Notes: generated by a model from the letters alone, not told the origin. A stretch of DNA of 64,000 bases from Paragorgia papillata (GCA_035771165.1 JAWNZC010000337.1:1104501-1168500), one strand, 5' to 3'; shown: positions 47,138-56,329, counted from the first letter of the stretch. Made by a program: numbers and translations.

Positions 47138-47407
47138 ATGCCAACATACAGAAAAAAAGGAGTAAGAGGTCAATTTTTCCAATCCACCACTACAAATACC
47201 AAGTGTTTATGCAAAACTTGCAAATTTGAAACAAACACAGAAACGGCACTGAGATTGCATATGAAGTTTGTCCATAAGAACGAAAGGGTTGTTGCCGGTT
47301 ATAGATGTCTTAAATGTTCCAAAACTTTTAAAAACAAAAAAGAAGAAGAAATCCATTCCAAATCCCATGAGGTTAGAATTAAAGGTAACAAAAAATATTT
47401 TAAATAA
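47138..47407 (+). CDS. Small C2H2 zinc-finger protein
   Basis: 89 residues with two classical fingers: CKTCKFETNTETALRLHMKF then VH (C-x2-C-x12-H-x4-H), and CLKCSKTFKNKKEEEIHSKS then H (C-x2-C-x12-H-x3-H). The rest is very basic. It is the first gene of the element, on the + strand, convergent with the polymerase gene; the two share a hairpin at 47427-47449. The start at 47138 follows AAATAAAATAAAAAAA, the A-rich leader typical of this element. A nucleic-acid-binding regulatory role is plausible; no target is known. Confidence 0.8.
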   Translation: MPTYRKKGVRGQFFQSTTTNTKCLCKTCKFETNTETALRLHMKFVHKNERVVAGYRCLKCSKTFKNKKEEEIHSKSHEVRIKGNKKYFK

Positions 47408-47426
47408 TCATAAACATTTTCAAAAT

Positions 47427-47449
47427 TTTGTATTCTTTTTGAATACAAA
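47427..47449. terminator. Hairpin between convergent genes
   Basis: TTTGTATTC, five T, GAATACAAA: a perfect 9-bp stem in the 56-base gap between the stop of the zinc-finger gene and the stop of the polymerase gene. It could serve both transcripts. Confidence 0.6.
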
Positions 47450-47463
47450 TCTTTAACTTTAAC

Positions 47464-50400
47464 TTACTCAGTTTTGTAATGACCAATGGCCAAAGTTGAT
47501 ATTTTGTCTTCTAAAATGATCCTTTTATCATCTGCAGAATTTAGGGCAATTTTGTTAACATGAATGGTTTGTATTTTGTGTTTAGTGCTTCTAAAAGTGT
47601 TCATTCCCCTAATGACATCCTTGTCTGTAAATATGCAACTTTTGTAGTGTTCAAAATTCAAATCCTTGTTGATGACAGCTTTTGCGATACCTTTACATTT
47701 TTTGGTTTCCTTTTGTTCCATTAGTCCTGTTAAAGGGTCCTTCTTTTTTGCCATTTTGATAGCATATGATTTTGATCTATTACCTGCAAATGCTGCTATA
47801 ATTTCGGCACCTGTTTCTGATTTCATCATGCCAAGGACTTTCTTGTTTGCTCTTTTAATTCCACTCAAATGGTCCTCTGGGAAGTTAGAGGTGTCAAACA
47901 TTGTTGGAACATCATCCTTGATATCTGCAAAGAAGTCATTGGTTTTAATTTCATAACATAAGGAGTCTGTGTCTGTAAACAACAACTTTGATCGATTTCC
48001 ATATTTGGGTTTAATGTAATTGTAATGGAAGTCATACATGGTTACTTTGCTCTTGTCAAGTATTGCAGCACCACAAAATATGGGCTTGTTTAACTTGACT
48101 CTGGTCTTTTTCATATGAACAGCTGCCAAGTAATCAGAAAATATTGTGTCGCCTTTGAATGTTGGTTTTCTAGCCAGTTTTTCAAGTTGGTCATCATCTG
48201 AAACCAGTCTGACGTCAATCCGGTTTCTGACATTCTCCATGGTCTTCCCAAATGGGGAGTTATTCATGAGTTTAAAGAAATCCTTCTCAAAGTCATTTTT
48301 GGCTGCTGTTCTTAGTTTTGTGTTTAACATGATGTAATCTTTCATCCATGCCTTTTCATTGAATGAAATTCCTCGATGAATTTTTGTCAGAACCAGACCA
48401 TGATCCAACATTTGTTCCAAGGCTTCATAGTGTACCACAAATTTTTCCTTGTCATTCAAATTTGGAACTAACTTTTCAACCTTGTTAATCATTAATCTCT
48501 CAGCAGCAAATGGCATTTCATTGTGCAGATCATGGAGTTTTTCTGGATATTTAAGATCCACTTCTAAAAAACACCCCTTGCCTTTTGTTGACAAATATTT
48601 CTGCCAGTCCTTCAACTCATCTTCTGGTATCCACTCAAAACCACCGACTGGTAGTGGCTGAATCATTGAGTTGCCATACAAATTGTTCTCATCAAGATAT
48701 GAAATGAAAATACTTTCTTTTGTGGGGTCATATTCTTTCATGTAAACATTGTTGGCTTCTGCATATCTGTGGGTAATGGTTGAAATCCCACCACGAATTC
48801 CTTTTTCGATCATTAAATATTGGTCAGGGTCTGTCAGTAGTTCCAACTTTTGTTCCGTTAGTTTCAACAAAGCATCCCAAGCCAAACCAGGAGCTGTGTA
48901 ATACCACATTGGGTCCAGTCCGTATGTTTTTTTGCACATCTTTCTAAAATTTTGAATGACATCTGTAAGTCCCAACACGTCAGTTTTTTGATACAACTCC
49001 ATGTAATCCTTCAAATTTTTACATTTAAACTTGTTCCAAACATCCTTGCCATGGTTGTAATCCTCAATGGCAACATTTTTTCCAGTTAGTCTTGAATGAA
49101 AATCTTTGTATGGTGGAAATTCTGTTATGTCCAACTTTTTCAAACTGGTCAAAATTTCATAAGGAAACACACCTTTCCTTTTTAACAAATCCACATGATT
49201 TTTAGGATAATCTTTGAAACCATTTTCAGTGTAATGAAACTCGTCATTTGGTAAGTTTGATGTCAGTGTTGCTAATGAGCTTGACATGAACTTTAATGAG
49301 TCCAAGAAACGTAATTCCAAAGGCACCCATTTTTTGACTGTTACACCCTTGTCATTTTTTTTGAAACCACCATCCATCCAAAGTTTCTTATTTACACTTA
49401 TGTAATCCTCCTCAGTTTTTGCAATACAACCAATGGGACCATTTGACAATCCCAAATACTTTGCAATTAAATGAGCATCATAACCACTAAAATTATGGAA
49501 AAGAACTGGGATATGTCTGGCACTTGACATAGCATAATTACACTCGTTATGGGCAGCTCCTCGATACTGACCATTTAAATGATTGTGGTCCCTAACTTTA
49601 CTTTTTGGTGTTAGTTTTTTGGCTTTCCAGATGCTTTTGGGGTCCAAATCTTTTGGATTTCTTCGGACAAAACATCCTCCACAAACATAACAGTTAGTTG
49701 CATTTTGAAAGTTGGTTTCATTTTCAGCTGTCATGATAATTTTTTTAGGTGTTTTCAAATATGTGTGCCAAATCTTTTTTGCTTCCATTTCTAGTTTTTC
49801 GACAAACATTTGACCAATGTCCTCAAAGTCATATTTTTTGGTGTAACTGAAATACTTTCCTGGATAAATTTTTGGATCGGAACAAATAATGGAAAACCCA
49901 TAACTGATTGGCACATGTTCTTGATAGGCCTGGGTGTAACTTTTGGACTCATCATTTTTTTGAGTTCTTAAATTTTTTAACATACACTCAAAATCTGCCA
50001 CAATTATGAAAGAGACATCTTGGGTTTTCTTTAAATCTTTTAAACCCCAACACATGATGTCATCCACACCTTTTTCTGGGTATTCTTGGATCTGTGCGTC
50101 ATGAATCCTACAAACAACCTTATGGTCATTCATGATTTTTTCTGTCTCAAAAGGGTTCAAACAGAAGTTGCAGAAGAATTTTTGGTGTTGGTGGTTGTCA
50201 TTTTGGTCCGATAGTAACCTACCTTTGTCCTTGATACAACTAAAATGATCATTCCACCAAAATAAGTTGACCCTTTTGTCATGTTCAGATCTGCTAATTT
50301 GCATTTGACAAACTTTTTTAATTTCATCATCATATGTCAAAACATTGACACCAATCTCATTAAGCTTTTCAAATTTTGAAATTTCTTTAATTTTGACAGG

Positions 50401-51408
50401 GAATGTTAAACCAGCCACATCATAATCTTCCACCATTAACTGGATTGACACAGGAATTCTTTCAAGTTTTTTGGCTTCTGGTTCTTTTTGTAATGTCTCA
50501 GCAATGGCAACTGCATACAGAAAACACAGATCATCCTTTTCATTTTTTGGATTGATGATTGCCTTTTTGTCTCTGATGAATTTTGGGAGTTGCTTATAAC
50601 TCTTACCATTTAAAGGCCTGTACTTGGTTATTGATATGTCAAGTTTTTCAACTGACCTTATTGACCAACCCGAACCTTTTTTCTGGTGTGCTGCCAAATT
50701 TTCGAGCATTTCCTGCTTTGAGATTTTGTACAGCTCCGTAACATCTTCCTGGGTTGTCATGGCTTTCATGTTTGAAGTAAAGTAAAAAAGATCCACTTCT
50801 TCAAGGCTTTCAACATAATCATAATGTACAAGTTTACAAATAAGAGTTGTCTTGACTTTTTTGGAATTTTCAACACTATTAATTAATCTTTCAACTCCAG
50901 CTGTTGTCTGTTCCAAAAACACAACTGGATCCTTATAATTTTGACCCGAGATTTCGTACAGTTCTGATGCTCCTTTTACGAATGTTTTTATTAATATTGG
51001 TTCCGTTTGTCTAACTTTTTTGTTAGCCCTTGTCCTTTTCCTAAAAATTTTTGATAGTTTGTTACCAACAACTTGCCTAGTTTTTTTTAGTTTTTTATCA
51101 GCCCCCAACCATTTCTTGTCCCACTTAACCTTATTTTGACGCAACTCTTCTTGTTGGATTTCTTTGACCCATTTTTTTTGCTCCTTGTTGGCAAGTTTTT
51201 TGTCAAGTTTTTTGGTAATTTTTTGGGTTTTTAAATGATCTTTTGTAACCTGTTTTAACTCCTTTTCTTTCTGTTTTTCCAGAAGTTTTTGGAGTCTTTC
51301 GGGTTTAAAGGGATTTAAATCCTTGTCCCTTTGCAGCTGCCTTTGTTTTCTAAGACGGGCAGCTTCCCGAATTTTGAGAAGTTTGGGATCATTAGTTTGT
51401 ATCGTCAT
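47464..51408 (-). CDS. PolB: Family-B DNA polymerase of Polinton type
   Basis: 1314 residues, on the long side for Polinton polymerases. The N-terminal 400 residues are Lys-rich. A C2H2-like finger (FCNFCLNPFETEKIMNDH) lies near residue 412. The exonuclease motif I IIVADFECML is near 468. An HNH/endonuclease VII-like block (DHNHLNGQYRGAAHNECN) is near 610, followed at once by exonuclease motif II (HNFSGYDAHLIAKYLG, about 640). Polymerase motif A is LDENNLYGNS (about 905), motif B is LMNNSPFGKTMEN (about 1053) and motif C is FTDTDSL (about 1147). All catalytic aspartates are present, so it is probably active. Protein-primed replication of linear DNA is known for this family. Start ATG follows AATAA. 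No frameshift over 3.9 kb. Confidence 0.95.
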   Translation of the reverse strand: MTIQTNDPKLLKIREAARLRKQRQLQRDKDLNPFKPERLQKLLEKQKEKELKQVTKDHLKTQKITKKLDKKLANKEQKKWVKEIQQEELRQNKVKWDKKWLGADKKLKKTRQVVGNKLSKIFRKRTRANKKVRQTEPILIKTFVKGASELYEISGQNYKDPVVFLEQTTAGVERLINSVENSKKVKTTLICKLVHYDYVESLEEVDLFYFTSNMKAMTTQEDVTELYKISKQEMLENLAAHQKKGSGWSIRSVEKLDISITKYRPLNGKSYKQLPKFIRDKKAIINPKNEKDDLCFLYAVAIAETLQKEPEAKKLERIPVSIQLMVEDYDVAGLTFPVKIKEISKFEKLNEIGVNVLTYDDEIKKVCQMQISRSEHDKRVNLFWWNDHFSCIKDKGRLLSDQNDNHQHQKFFCNFCLNPFETEKIMNDHKVVCRIHDAQIQEYPEKGVDDIMCWGLKDLKKTQDVSFIIVADFECMLKNLRTQKNDESKSYTQAYQEHVPISYGFSIICSDPKIYPGKYFSYTKKYDFEDIGQMFVEKLEMEAKKIWHTYLKTPKKIIMTAENETNFQNATNCYVCGGCFVRRNPKDLDPKSIWKAKKLTPKSKVRDHNHLNGQYRGAAHNECNYAMSSARHIPVLFHNFSGYDAHLIAKYLGLSNGPIGCIAKTEEDYISVNKKLWMDGGFKKNDKGVTVKKWVPLELRFLDSLKFMSSSLATLTSNLPNDEFHYTENGFKDYPKNHVDLLKRKGVFPYEILTSLKKLDITEFPPYKDFHSRLTGKNVAIEDYNHGKDVWNKFKCKNLKDYMELYQKTDVLGLTDVIQNFRKMCKKTYGLDPMWYYTAPGLAWDALLKLTEQKLELLTDPDQYLMIEKGIRGGISTITHRYAEANNVYMKEYDPTKESIFISYLDENNLYGNSMIQPLPVGGFEWIPEDELKDWQKYLSTKGKGCFLEVDLKYPEKLHDLHNEMPFAAERLMINKVEKLVPNLNDKEKFVVHYEALEQMLDHGLVLTKIHRGISFNEKAWMKDYIMLNTKLRTAAKNDFEKDFFKLMNNSPFGKTMENVRNRIDVRLVSDDDQLEKLARKPTFKGDTIFSDYLAAVHMKKTRVKLNKPIFCGAAILDKSKVTMYDFHYNYIKPKYGNRSKLLFTDTDSLCYEIKTNDFFADIKDDVPTMFDTSNFPEDHLSGIKRANKKVLGMMKSETGAEIIAAFAGNRSKSYAIKMAKKKDPLTGLMEQKETKKCKGIAKAVINKDLNFEHYKSCIFTDKDVIRGMNTFRSTKHKIQTIHVNKIALNSADDKRIILEDKISTLAIGHYKTE

Positions 51409-51442
51409 TTATTACTATATGAATTTTTTTTATAAAATAAAA

Positions 51443-51598
51443 ATGGATGATAATAATGTTGATATTGAAGCTGCTTTTGATTATTTTGAGAACCAGATTG
51501 TTAAACAAGTAAACAGAGTTTCATTTTTTGGTGTTTTTATGATTGGGGTCATTATTTTGAATGTTGTGTTTGTATTATGGTGGCTTACATTATTTTAA
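51443..51598 (+). CDS. Small single-span membrane protein
   Basis: 51 residues: an acidic N-terminus (MDDNNVDIEAAFDYFENQI), then one hydrophobic helix (about 29-51, FFGVFMIGVIILNVVFVLWW). The start at 51443 follows TATAAAATAAAA, like other genes of the element; the upstream in-frame extension overlaps the polymerase 5' end and is unlikely to be used. It lies between the polymerase start and a convergent hairpin at 51601. Function unknown; perhaps a virion membrane protein. Confidence 0.55.
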   Translation: MDDNNVDIEAAFDYFENQIVKQVNRVSFFGVFMIGVIILNVVFVLWWLTLF

Positions 51599-51600
51599 AA

Positions 51601-51632
51601 AAAATTACTACCCAACATTGGGTAGTAATTTT
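51601..51632. terminator. Perfect 15-bp hairpin between convergent genes
   Basis: AAAATTACTACCCAA, CA, TTGGGTAGTAATTTT. It begins three bases after the stop of the small membrane protein (+) and lies about 100 bases past the stop of the - strand gene at 51735. It is the strongest of the hairpins at gene ends. Confidence 0.7.
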
Positions 51633-51734
51633 AAAAAAAGCATGACCAAATTTACTAACGATCCAAAAACATATCCCAAGCTTAGTCTTAGAAAACAGTC
51701 GGCTACTGTTTATATATGTGGATTTTGAAAAATT

Positions 51735-52163
51735 TTACCGACTTACGGACCAAAATTTACCATTAAACATAACTTCCATGTTTTTTTTAATGCAATATGG
51801 GATGAAACTTGGGTTTTTGTGTAAATTTAGGGCTGCATTGTAAATACTTGGAAACACAATAGAATTTCCAGCAGCAGAAGTAAATGTTATTTTGACGGGT
51901 GTATTGATAACATTTCTGTGGTACTTGTCATAAACTTCATTTTTGACTAATGGGATGTTAAGTCGTTCGCAGATGGTTTTTAAGTTTAAACTATGGGATC
52001 CTTTGATACCAAGTTTTGAACCAATTTGTCTTAATTCTTTAAGAAATGTTGGTGGTGGCTCATTGTCCCGTATTTCTTTAAGTCTTTTGTTTGCACTTGT
52101 TCTTAGTTGCATACGGATTTGAAATAGTTTTTTGAGTTCTTCAGGAGTTTTTGCAAATGTCAT
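51735..52163 (-). CDS. NUMOD1-like DNA-binding domain protein, single copy of the domain
   Basis: 142 residues. The C-terminal half (GNSIVFPSIYNAALNLHKN and later KKNMEVMFNGKFWSVS) fits the pattern F-PS-x2-AA-x2-L … I-x-Y-x-I-x-K-K … Y-x-GK-x-W seen in NUMOD1-type helix-turn-helix modules of homing endonucleases. The same module occurs twice in the protein encoded at 52597-53445. Upstream of it is a shared SAP/HeH-like helical stretch (LRQIGSKLGIKG). There is no nuclease domain. Likely a DNA-binding protein of the element; family assignment by eye only. Confidence 0.6.
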   Translation of the reverse strand: MTFAKTPEELKKLFQIRMQLRTSANKRLKEIRDNEPPPTFLKELRQIGSKLGIKGSHSLNLKTICERLNIPLVKNEVYDKYHRNVINTPVKITFTSAAGNSIVFPSIYNAALNLHKNPSFIPYCIKKNMEVMFNGKFWSVSR

Positions 52164-52191
52164 TGTTTATTATGGTGTTTCTTTTAAAATA

Positions 52192-52210
52192 TCTTATTTT
52201 TAAAATAAGA
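52192..52210. terminator. Hairpin after the 52276 gene
   Basis: TCTTATTTT, T, AAAATAAGA: 9-bp arms, located between the stop at 52276 and the next gene start at 52163 on the - strand. A/T-only pairs make it weaker than the others. Confidence 0.4.
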
Positions 52211-52275
52211 GATTTTTTTTAAAATTTCAATAATAATGTTCATTTCTAACATCATTGTGCACCCAACAATCTTTT

Positions 52276-52590
52276 TCATTTTGTACCCATTTTTCCCTGA
52301 GAAGTGTGTTCCTCCTGGCCCTCCTCTGTTTCTTGATTTGTAACCACCAATTTTGAATCCTTGTTAATAATATCATTTATTTTATTTGTTTTTAAAGATT
52401 CTGTAGAAGTTGATTTTTTACAATTTGGAACTTTTGTATAATTTTTTACTGTTTTGTTTGTCCAGCCTATTTGTAAGTTGCCTTCCATAACCAAATCATC
52501 TTTACCAAAACTTAGGCCTAACTGGAATCCTTTTTTTGAAATATGATTTTTGTTTAATTTTTCCTTTGGTTTTGACTTTGAGTTGCCCAT
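52276..52590 (-). CDS. Basic protein with Src-like N-myristoylation signal
   Basis: 104 residues beginning MGNSKSKPKEKLNKN. Gly2, Ser at position 6-equivalent spacing and the following lysines match the consensus for N-myristoyltransferase (MGxxxS/T) plus a polybasic membrane anchor; the first ten residues closely resemble the SH4 start of Src kinases. The rest is Lys/Asn/Thr-rich and probably disordered, with no kinase or other domain. Starts six bases after the end of the 52597 gene. Likely attached to the inner face of a host membrane or to a virion membrane; function unknown. Confidence 0.65.
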   Translation of the reverse strand: MGNSKSKPKEKLNKNHISKKGFQLGLSFGKDDLVMEGNLQIGWTNKTVKNYTKVPNCKKSTSTESLKTNKINDIINKDSKLVVTNQETEEGQEEHTSQGKMGTK

Positions 52591-52596
52591 TTGTGT

Positions 52597-53445
52597 TTAT
52601 TTTTTGCTAACAAGCCAATATTTCCCATCATATGGGATATGTTTTTTGTTACTAATGTAATAGATAATACTTCTGTGTCCTTTTTTTCCTAATGCACGGG
52701 CTGCTGCCTTCATGCTTGGGAATTCCACAATATCTCTTACAAATGGAACTACAGCAGTAAACAAAATTTTAACAGGATGGGTTTCTTTGTTAGTATAACG
52801 TTTATGTGGTACAAATTTAAATCCAAGTTTATAGCAAAGTGTTGTGTTTGTGTGTTTGGTCGGAGCAGGAACCCCCAATTCAGAAGCCATTTTAAATAAT
52901 TTAGCTCTTGGAATTGGATTTTGAATGGTAATTGGGGATGTTTCTAAATTTAATCCACCAAGTCGCCCCTGCAAATGTTTTATATTATTTTCTAAAACTT
53001 TATTATGATATCTGCCTTGTATTGGCATTGTGCGACATACATTCCAAAGTTTTCCATCATACTTAACTGATTTTTTGTTTCTAATGTGGTATTGAATAGC
53101 TTCTACACTTTTTCTTTTAATAGCAGTAGTAGCATCACCAATACTTGCAAAAATTATCTCATCTATACCACCAACTTCTTTAAATGTAATTGTAACCTGA
53201 TCTAAATTATGTGGATTGGGCATACCTGGTTTTGGGTGGGGTTTAAATTGAATTCCATTTTTTTCAGACATTGTCATTCTTGTTAATGGTTCAATTGGTA
53301 CCCCATTTTTGTGTGCTAAAGTTTGCAATTCTGCTCCTGTTAAATAACCTGGATTTGATTCCGGTATGTAAAGTTTCTCCAAATTCTCATGCAACTCATC
53401 TTTTAAAAGTTTGACTTCAAAATTTAACAGCTCTTTGATACTCAT
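52597..53445 (-). CDS. Protein with two NUMOD1-like DNA-binding modules
   Basis: 282 residues with an internal duplication. Module 1 (about 45-140) ends IGDATTAIKRKSVEAIQYHI followed by KKSVKYDGKLWNVCR. Module 2 (about 175-282) ends PSMKAAARALGKKGHRSI followed by KKHIPYDGKYWLVSK. Each is preceded by a helical segment (GAELQTLAHKNGVPIE; RAKLFKMASELGVPAP). It is paralogous to the single-module protein at 51735-52163 and separated from it only by the myristoylated protein. The ATG lies in AATAAATG. Interpretation: a DNA-binding protein made by duplication of one module; no catalytic residues are visible. Confidence 0.65.
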   Translation of the reverse strand: MSIKELLNFEVKLLKDELHENLEKLYIPESNPGYLTGAELQTLAHKNGVPIEPLTRMTMSEKNGIQFKPHPKPGMPNPHNLDQVTITFKEVGGIDEIIFASIGDATTAIKRKSVEAIQYHIRNKKSVKYDGKLWNVCRTMPIQGRYHNKVLENNIKHLQGRLGGLNLETSPITIQNPIPRAKLFKMASELGVPAPTKHTNTTLCYKLGFKFVPHKRYTNKETHPVKILFTAVVPFVRDIVEFPSMKAAARALGKKGHRSIIYYISNKKHIPYDGKYWLVSKK

Positions 53446-53482
53446 TTATTATACTTTTTAGAAACCATTCTTTTAAATTCAA

Positions 53483-53513
53483 TTTTTCCTAACTTACCAA
53501 AAATTAGGAAAAA
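53483..53513. terminator. Hairpin after the 53538 gene
   Basis: TTTTTCCTAA, 11-base loop, TTAGGAAAAA: a perfect 10-bp stem 25 bases past the stop of the - strand gene at 53538. Confidence 0.6.
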
Positions 53514-53537
53514 AGTAAAATTTTAAGCAATATCAAC

Positions 53538-54035
53538 TCAACTGTCACTGGGATCAACAGAACTGCCACCACTGACATTTTCATCAACACTCTCATTATT
53601 TTGTACTGTAACATTTTTATTTAAAGTTGGCTTCCGATCCCACACATGTTTCGCAATAATGATGCCGCCAGTCAGCAAACCAATCATTGGAATATATGGC
53701 GAGATTTTTAGAACCAATGACCTGACATCATCACAGAAAAGTTTGTTTGATGATAGTTCTGCATCCAACTTTTCGTCATCTTGTACCAATTCTAACTGTT
53801 CCATCAACTCAGAAAATTTAGTAACAAGGGTTTCAGTTAACAAAGATGTCGTTTTTTCAAGTTGGACCCTATCATAATTTTGTTTAATTTTTTCAAGTTG
53901 ACCCATTGAGGCCTTTTTTAGATATGCTTCTGAATATTTGATTTTTTTTGCAAAGGATAGGCGAATTAAATCTTCCCTAAGTGTCAAGTTTTGCGTTTCT
54001 TCTGGTTCTTCCATTTTTGCATATTCTGAATTCAT
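53538..54035 (-). CDS. Coiled-coil protein with one membrane span
   Basis: 165 residues. A long charged helical region (about 15-100, e.g. KKASMGQLEKIKQNYDRVQL) precedes a hydrophobic span near 113-131 (YIPMIGLLTGGIIIAKHVW) and an acidic Ser/Asn-rich tail ending VDPSDS. It starts ten bases after the stop of the 434-residue protein gene, so they are probably co-transcribed. ATG lies in TATAAATG. A membrane or virion protein is likely; no family recognised. Confidence 0.6.
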   Translation of the reverse strand: MNSEYAKMEEPEETQNLTLREDLIRLSFAKKIKYSEAYLKKASMGQLEKIKQNYDRVQLEKTTSLLTETLVTKFSELMEQLELVQDDEKLDAELSSNKLFCDDVRSLVLKISPYIPMIGLLTGGIIIAKHVWDRKPTLNKNVTVQNNESVDENVSGGSSVDPSDS

Positions 54036-54045
54036 TTATATATGT

Positions 54046-55350
54046 TTATTTTTTATAATTTTTGTATTCTGTGTACACAAAATATGTCAAACCTATTGCA
54101 AGGACCCACAAATTCTTTGCCAACCATGCCAACCCTTTTGCTCCCCATGATAATGCAGTTGCCAATATGCTAAGAATTGGTGCCAATACAGGCCAAGCAG
54201 CTTTCGCAAGTTTTGCCAATGCTTTTCCTAATGCTCCTGTTGCCTTTGCTGTTGTTACAACAGCAGCTTTTCCAGCTAGTGCAACAGTTGTAATAATCCC
54301 AGCTATGGAAATGGCAATGGCTGCTGAAACTCCCATGTTTTGTTTAGCCCAATCTTTAAATTTTTCGAATCTGGTTATGACATGATCTTTTAACTTTTCT
54401 TTGACATAGTCAGTCTTTGGTGGCATGTTTGCTTCCAATCTAAGTTGCTCAGATCTTAGTTCGCACACCACTTCAACCTTCCTAAACTTTGCCCTTTCCT
54501 TTGGATCTTTTTCTTTGTTTGCCTTATCTTTCCAAAACTTTTGGTTAATTTCAACATCAGGCAGTTGTTTAGAATTAATGGTTCCACTAATGTTGCGAAG
54601 TGGAACATCTCCAACATTTTCATCATTTTCAGTTTCAACTTCATCCATTCCTATTGTTACTTCATCACCCAAATCTCTAGCAACTTCTTCTTGAACTGCT
54701 TTTGCGGCTTGTGGGGGTATGTTAAGATCCTCTTCTATTTTTCCAACTCCAGTTTTGGAATGTTCGGTCTTTGCTTCCTTTAACAGACCCTTAAATTTTT
54801 TAACTTTCATTTCAACTTTTAAGCCTTTTCCTTTTGAATATTTAAATTCTCCGGTTTTAGCATCTCTAACCAAAATTAATATATTTTCAAACTTAAGTCC
54901 ATCAACCTCAAATGTTTTTGGATCATGGAAAAATGTACTTCCTTTATACAAATTTTTGCTTGCTTTGCCATCAGCCCCAACTACTGTTTGACTTAAATTT
55001 TCATAAAAAAACTTTTTTTTTAATTTTGTAGCATCCAAACTTTGTCTTCTGGACACTTTTGCTATAAAGTCTTTTCTCCTTTTTTGAAATAATTCATCCG
55101 ACTCCCCTTCAAATTGAACAGGTTGGTTACGAAGTGTTTCTTTCATTTTTCTACTTTCATCTAAATCAACTAAACCATCAGTCCCATGAACTTCTTCAAA
55201 TTCATTAAAAAGATTGTCAAGTTCATCAAAATATGATTGGTTAAAAGATTCTTCAAAAGTTCCACCAAAATTTGTTTCTGCTGTTCCTGTCTCATCTTCT
55301 GGTATGTCAGGCATTGCTCCAAGATTGTCTAATCCAATGTTATCAGCCAT
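54046..55350 (-). CDS. 434-residue protein with hydrophobic C-terminal region
   Basis: The N-terminal 330 residues are acidic then Lys-rich (EDETGTAETNFGGTFEESF near the start, KKKFFYENLSQTVVG near 108). The C-terminal 95 residues are a series of Ala/Gly-rich hydrophobic helices (SAAIAISIAGIITTVALAG, KALAKLAKAAWPVLAPILS, WLAKNLWVLAIGLTYFVYT), followed by a short basic tail. It sits between the integrase and the coiled-coil membrane protein with 7- and 10-base gaps. The amphipathic, membrane-active look recalls internal or membrane-lytic capsid proteins of other double jelly-roll viruses, but no sequence family is recognised. Confidence 0.6.
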   Translation of the reverse strand: MADNIGLDNLGAMPDIPEDETGTAETNFGGTFEESFNQSYFDELDNLFNEFEEVHGTDGLVDLDESRKMKETLRNQPVQFEGESDELFQKRRKDFIAKVSRRQSLDATKLKKKFFYENLSQTVVGADGKASKNLYKGSTFFHDPKTFEVDGLKFENILILVRDAKTGEFKYSKGKGLKVEMKVKKFKGLLKEAKTEHSKTGVGKIEEDLNIPPQAAKAVQEEVARDLGDEVTIGMDEVETENDENVGDVPLRNISGTINSKQLPDVEINQKFWKDKANKEKDPKERAKFRKVEVVCELRSEQLRLEANMPPKTDYVKEKLKDHVITRFEKFKDWAKQNMGVSAAIAISIAGIITTVALAGKAAVVTTAKATGALGKALAKLAKAAWPVLAPILSILATALSWGAKGLAWLAKNLWVLAIGLTYFVYTEYKNYKK

Positions 55351-55357
55351 TATTTAT

Positions 55358-56329
55358 TTATGTTTGTTCCCCAACAACTTTAACCAACTCCTCGCCATAA
55401 AATTTTCCCATAATGTCTTCCTCCTTATCCCGAATTCTGTACATAACTGGAACCCCTCTGAAAACCGCTGACACAGTAAAAATTTCATTTAAAAAATTTG
55501 GGTCATAACCTTTTGCGAAGTTTTTCCTAAATTTTTGAAGTCTGACACGATCCCCAATTCCAAATTTTGGTTTAATTTGGGATTCAAGAGGAGGGATCCC
55601 ATACAGGGTAAAGAAAACTTTGGATTGGTTGGTATCATTGACATCTTTGGGTTTCATTTTAATGATGCTGTGGATTGTGTTGTTGTAACTTCCCACAAAC
55701 TTGTCAAGACTATTCAACCACTTCTTGTTTCCTTTAAAAGTAAAAAATTTCCACATCCTTGTCTTTAAAGTTCTGTTAAACCTTTCCACAATGGCAGCTT
55801 TTTTCTCAGAATGTGTTGTAAAATAAGTTATGTCATGAGATTTCAAAAGACTTTTGACACCTTTGTTATGAAACTCCATGCCCTCGTCAAACTGAACAGC
55901 TTCTGGATATTTGCCAAATCTTTTCTTAAATTCTTCCAAAATTTTTTTGACACCAGGTACCATACTTACTGTTCCTTTTGTTTTTACAGAAACAGCAAAA
56001 CCAAATCTTGACATAATTTCAATACCTGTTATGATCCACTTGTGTCCATCATTTTCAGATTCATATCGACCCATATCTACCAAGTCCATTTGCATCTGGT
56101 CGGCAAGATTTTTTACAAATGTTTTCTGGTATTTTCTTGGTTTTCTGATGGTTTTGTGCAAAGTAAAAACTTTTTGGCTGTGTAACCATTCTTTAACCAG
56201 TTTTCGGGTTATTGAGGGGTTTTCTTTTACAGCAGCTTGGTAAAGTTTTTCCATGGATTGGTAACCAGTTACAGGATTGTAGTAAATATCTCTAAGCTCA
56301 AGATCAATAAGTAAAAGTTCATCTTCCAT
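55358..56329 (-). CDS. INT: Retrovirus-type (DDE) integrase
   Basis: About 323 residues from the ATG at 56329 (MEDELLLIDLELRDIYYNP). The open frame extends upstream to 56527, but that part has no similarity to integrases and overlaps the divergent intergenic region. Catalytic core: Asp in QMDLVDMGRY, Asp in AVQFDEGMEF and Glu in AAIVERFNRTLKTRMWKF, with 33 residues between the last two. The C-terminus has FGIGDRVRLQKFRKNFAKGY and later GKFYGEELVKV, typical of the chromo-like tail of Polinton integrases. It inserts the linear element into host DNA. All three catalytic residues are present. The ATG lies in an ATTTTATT-type context. Confidence 0.93.
   Translation of the reverse strand: MEDELLLIDLELRDIYYNPVTGYQSMEKLYQAAVKENPSITRKLVKEWLHSQKVFTLHKTIRKPRKYQKTFVKNLADQMQMDLVDMGRYESENDGHKWIITGIEIMSRFGFAVSVKTKGTVSMVPGVKKILEEFKKRFGKYPEAVQFDEGMEFHNKGVKSLLKSHDITYFTTHSEKKAAIVERFNRTLKTRMWKFFTFKGNKKWLNSLDKFVGSYNNTIHSIIKMKPKDVNDTNQSKVFFTLYGIPPLESQIKPKFGIGDRVRLQKFRKNFAKGYDPNFLNEIFTVSAVFRGVPVMYRIRDKEEDIMGKFYGEELVKVVGEQT

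Noticed and set aside
54062..54991. + strand frames opposite the 434-residue gene
   Set aside because: Antisense shadows of a longer, better-supported gene with matching start and stop context.
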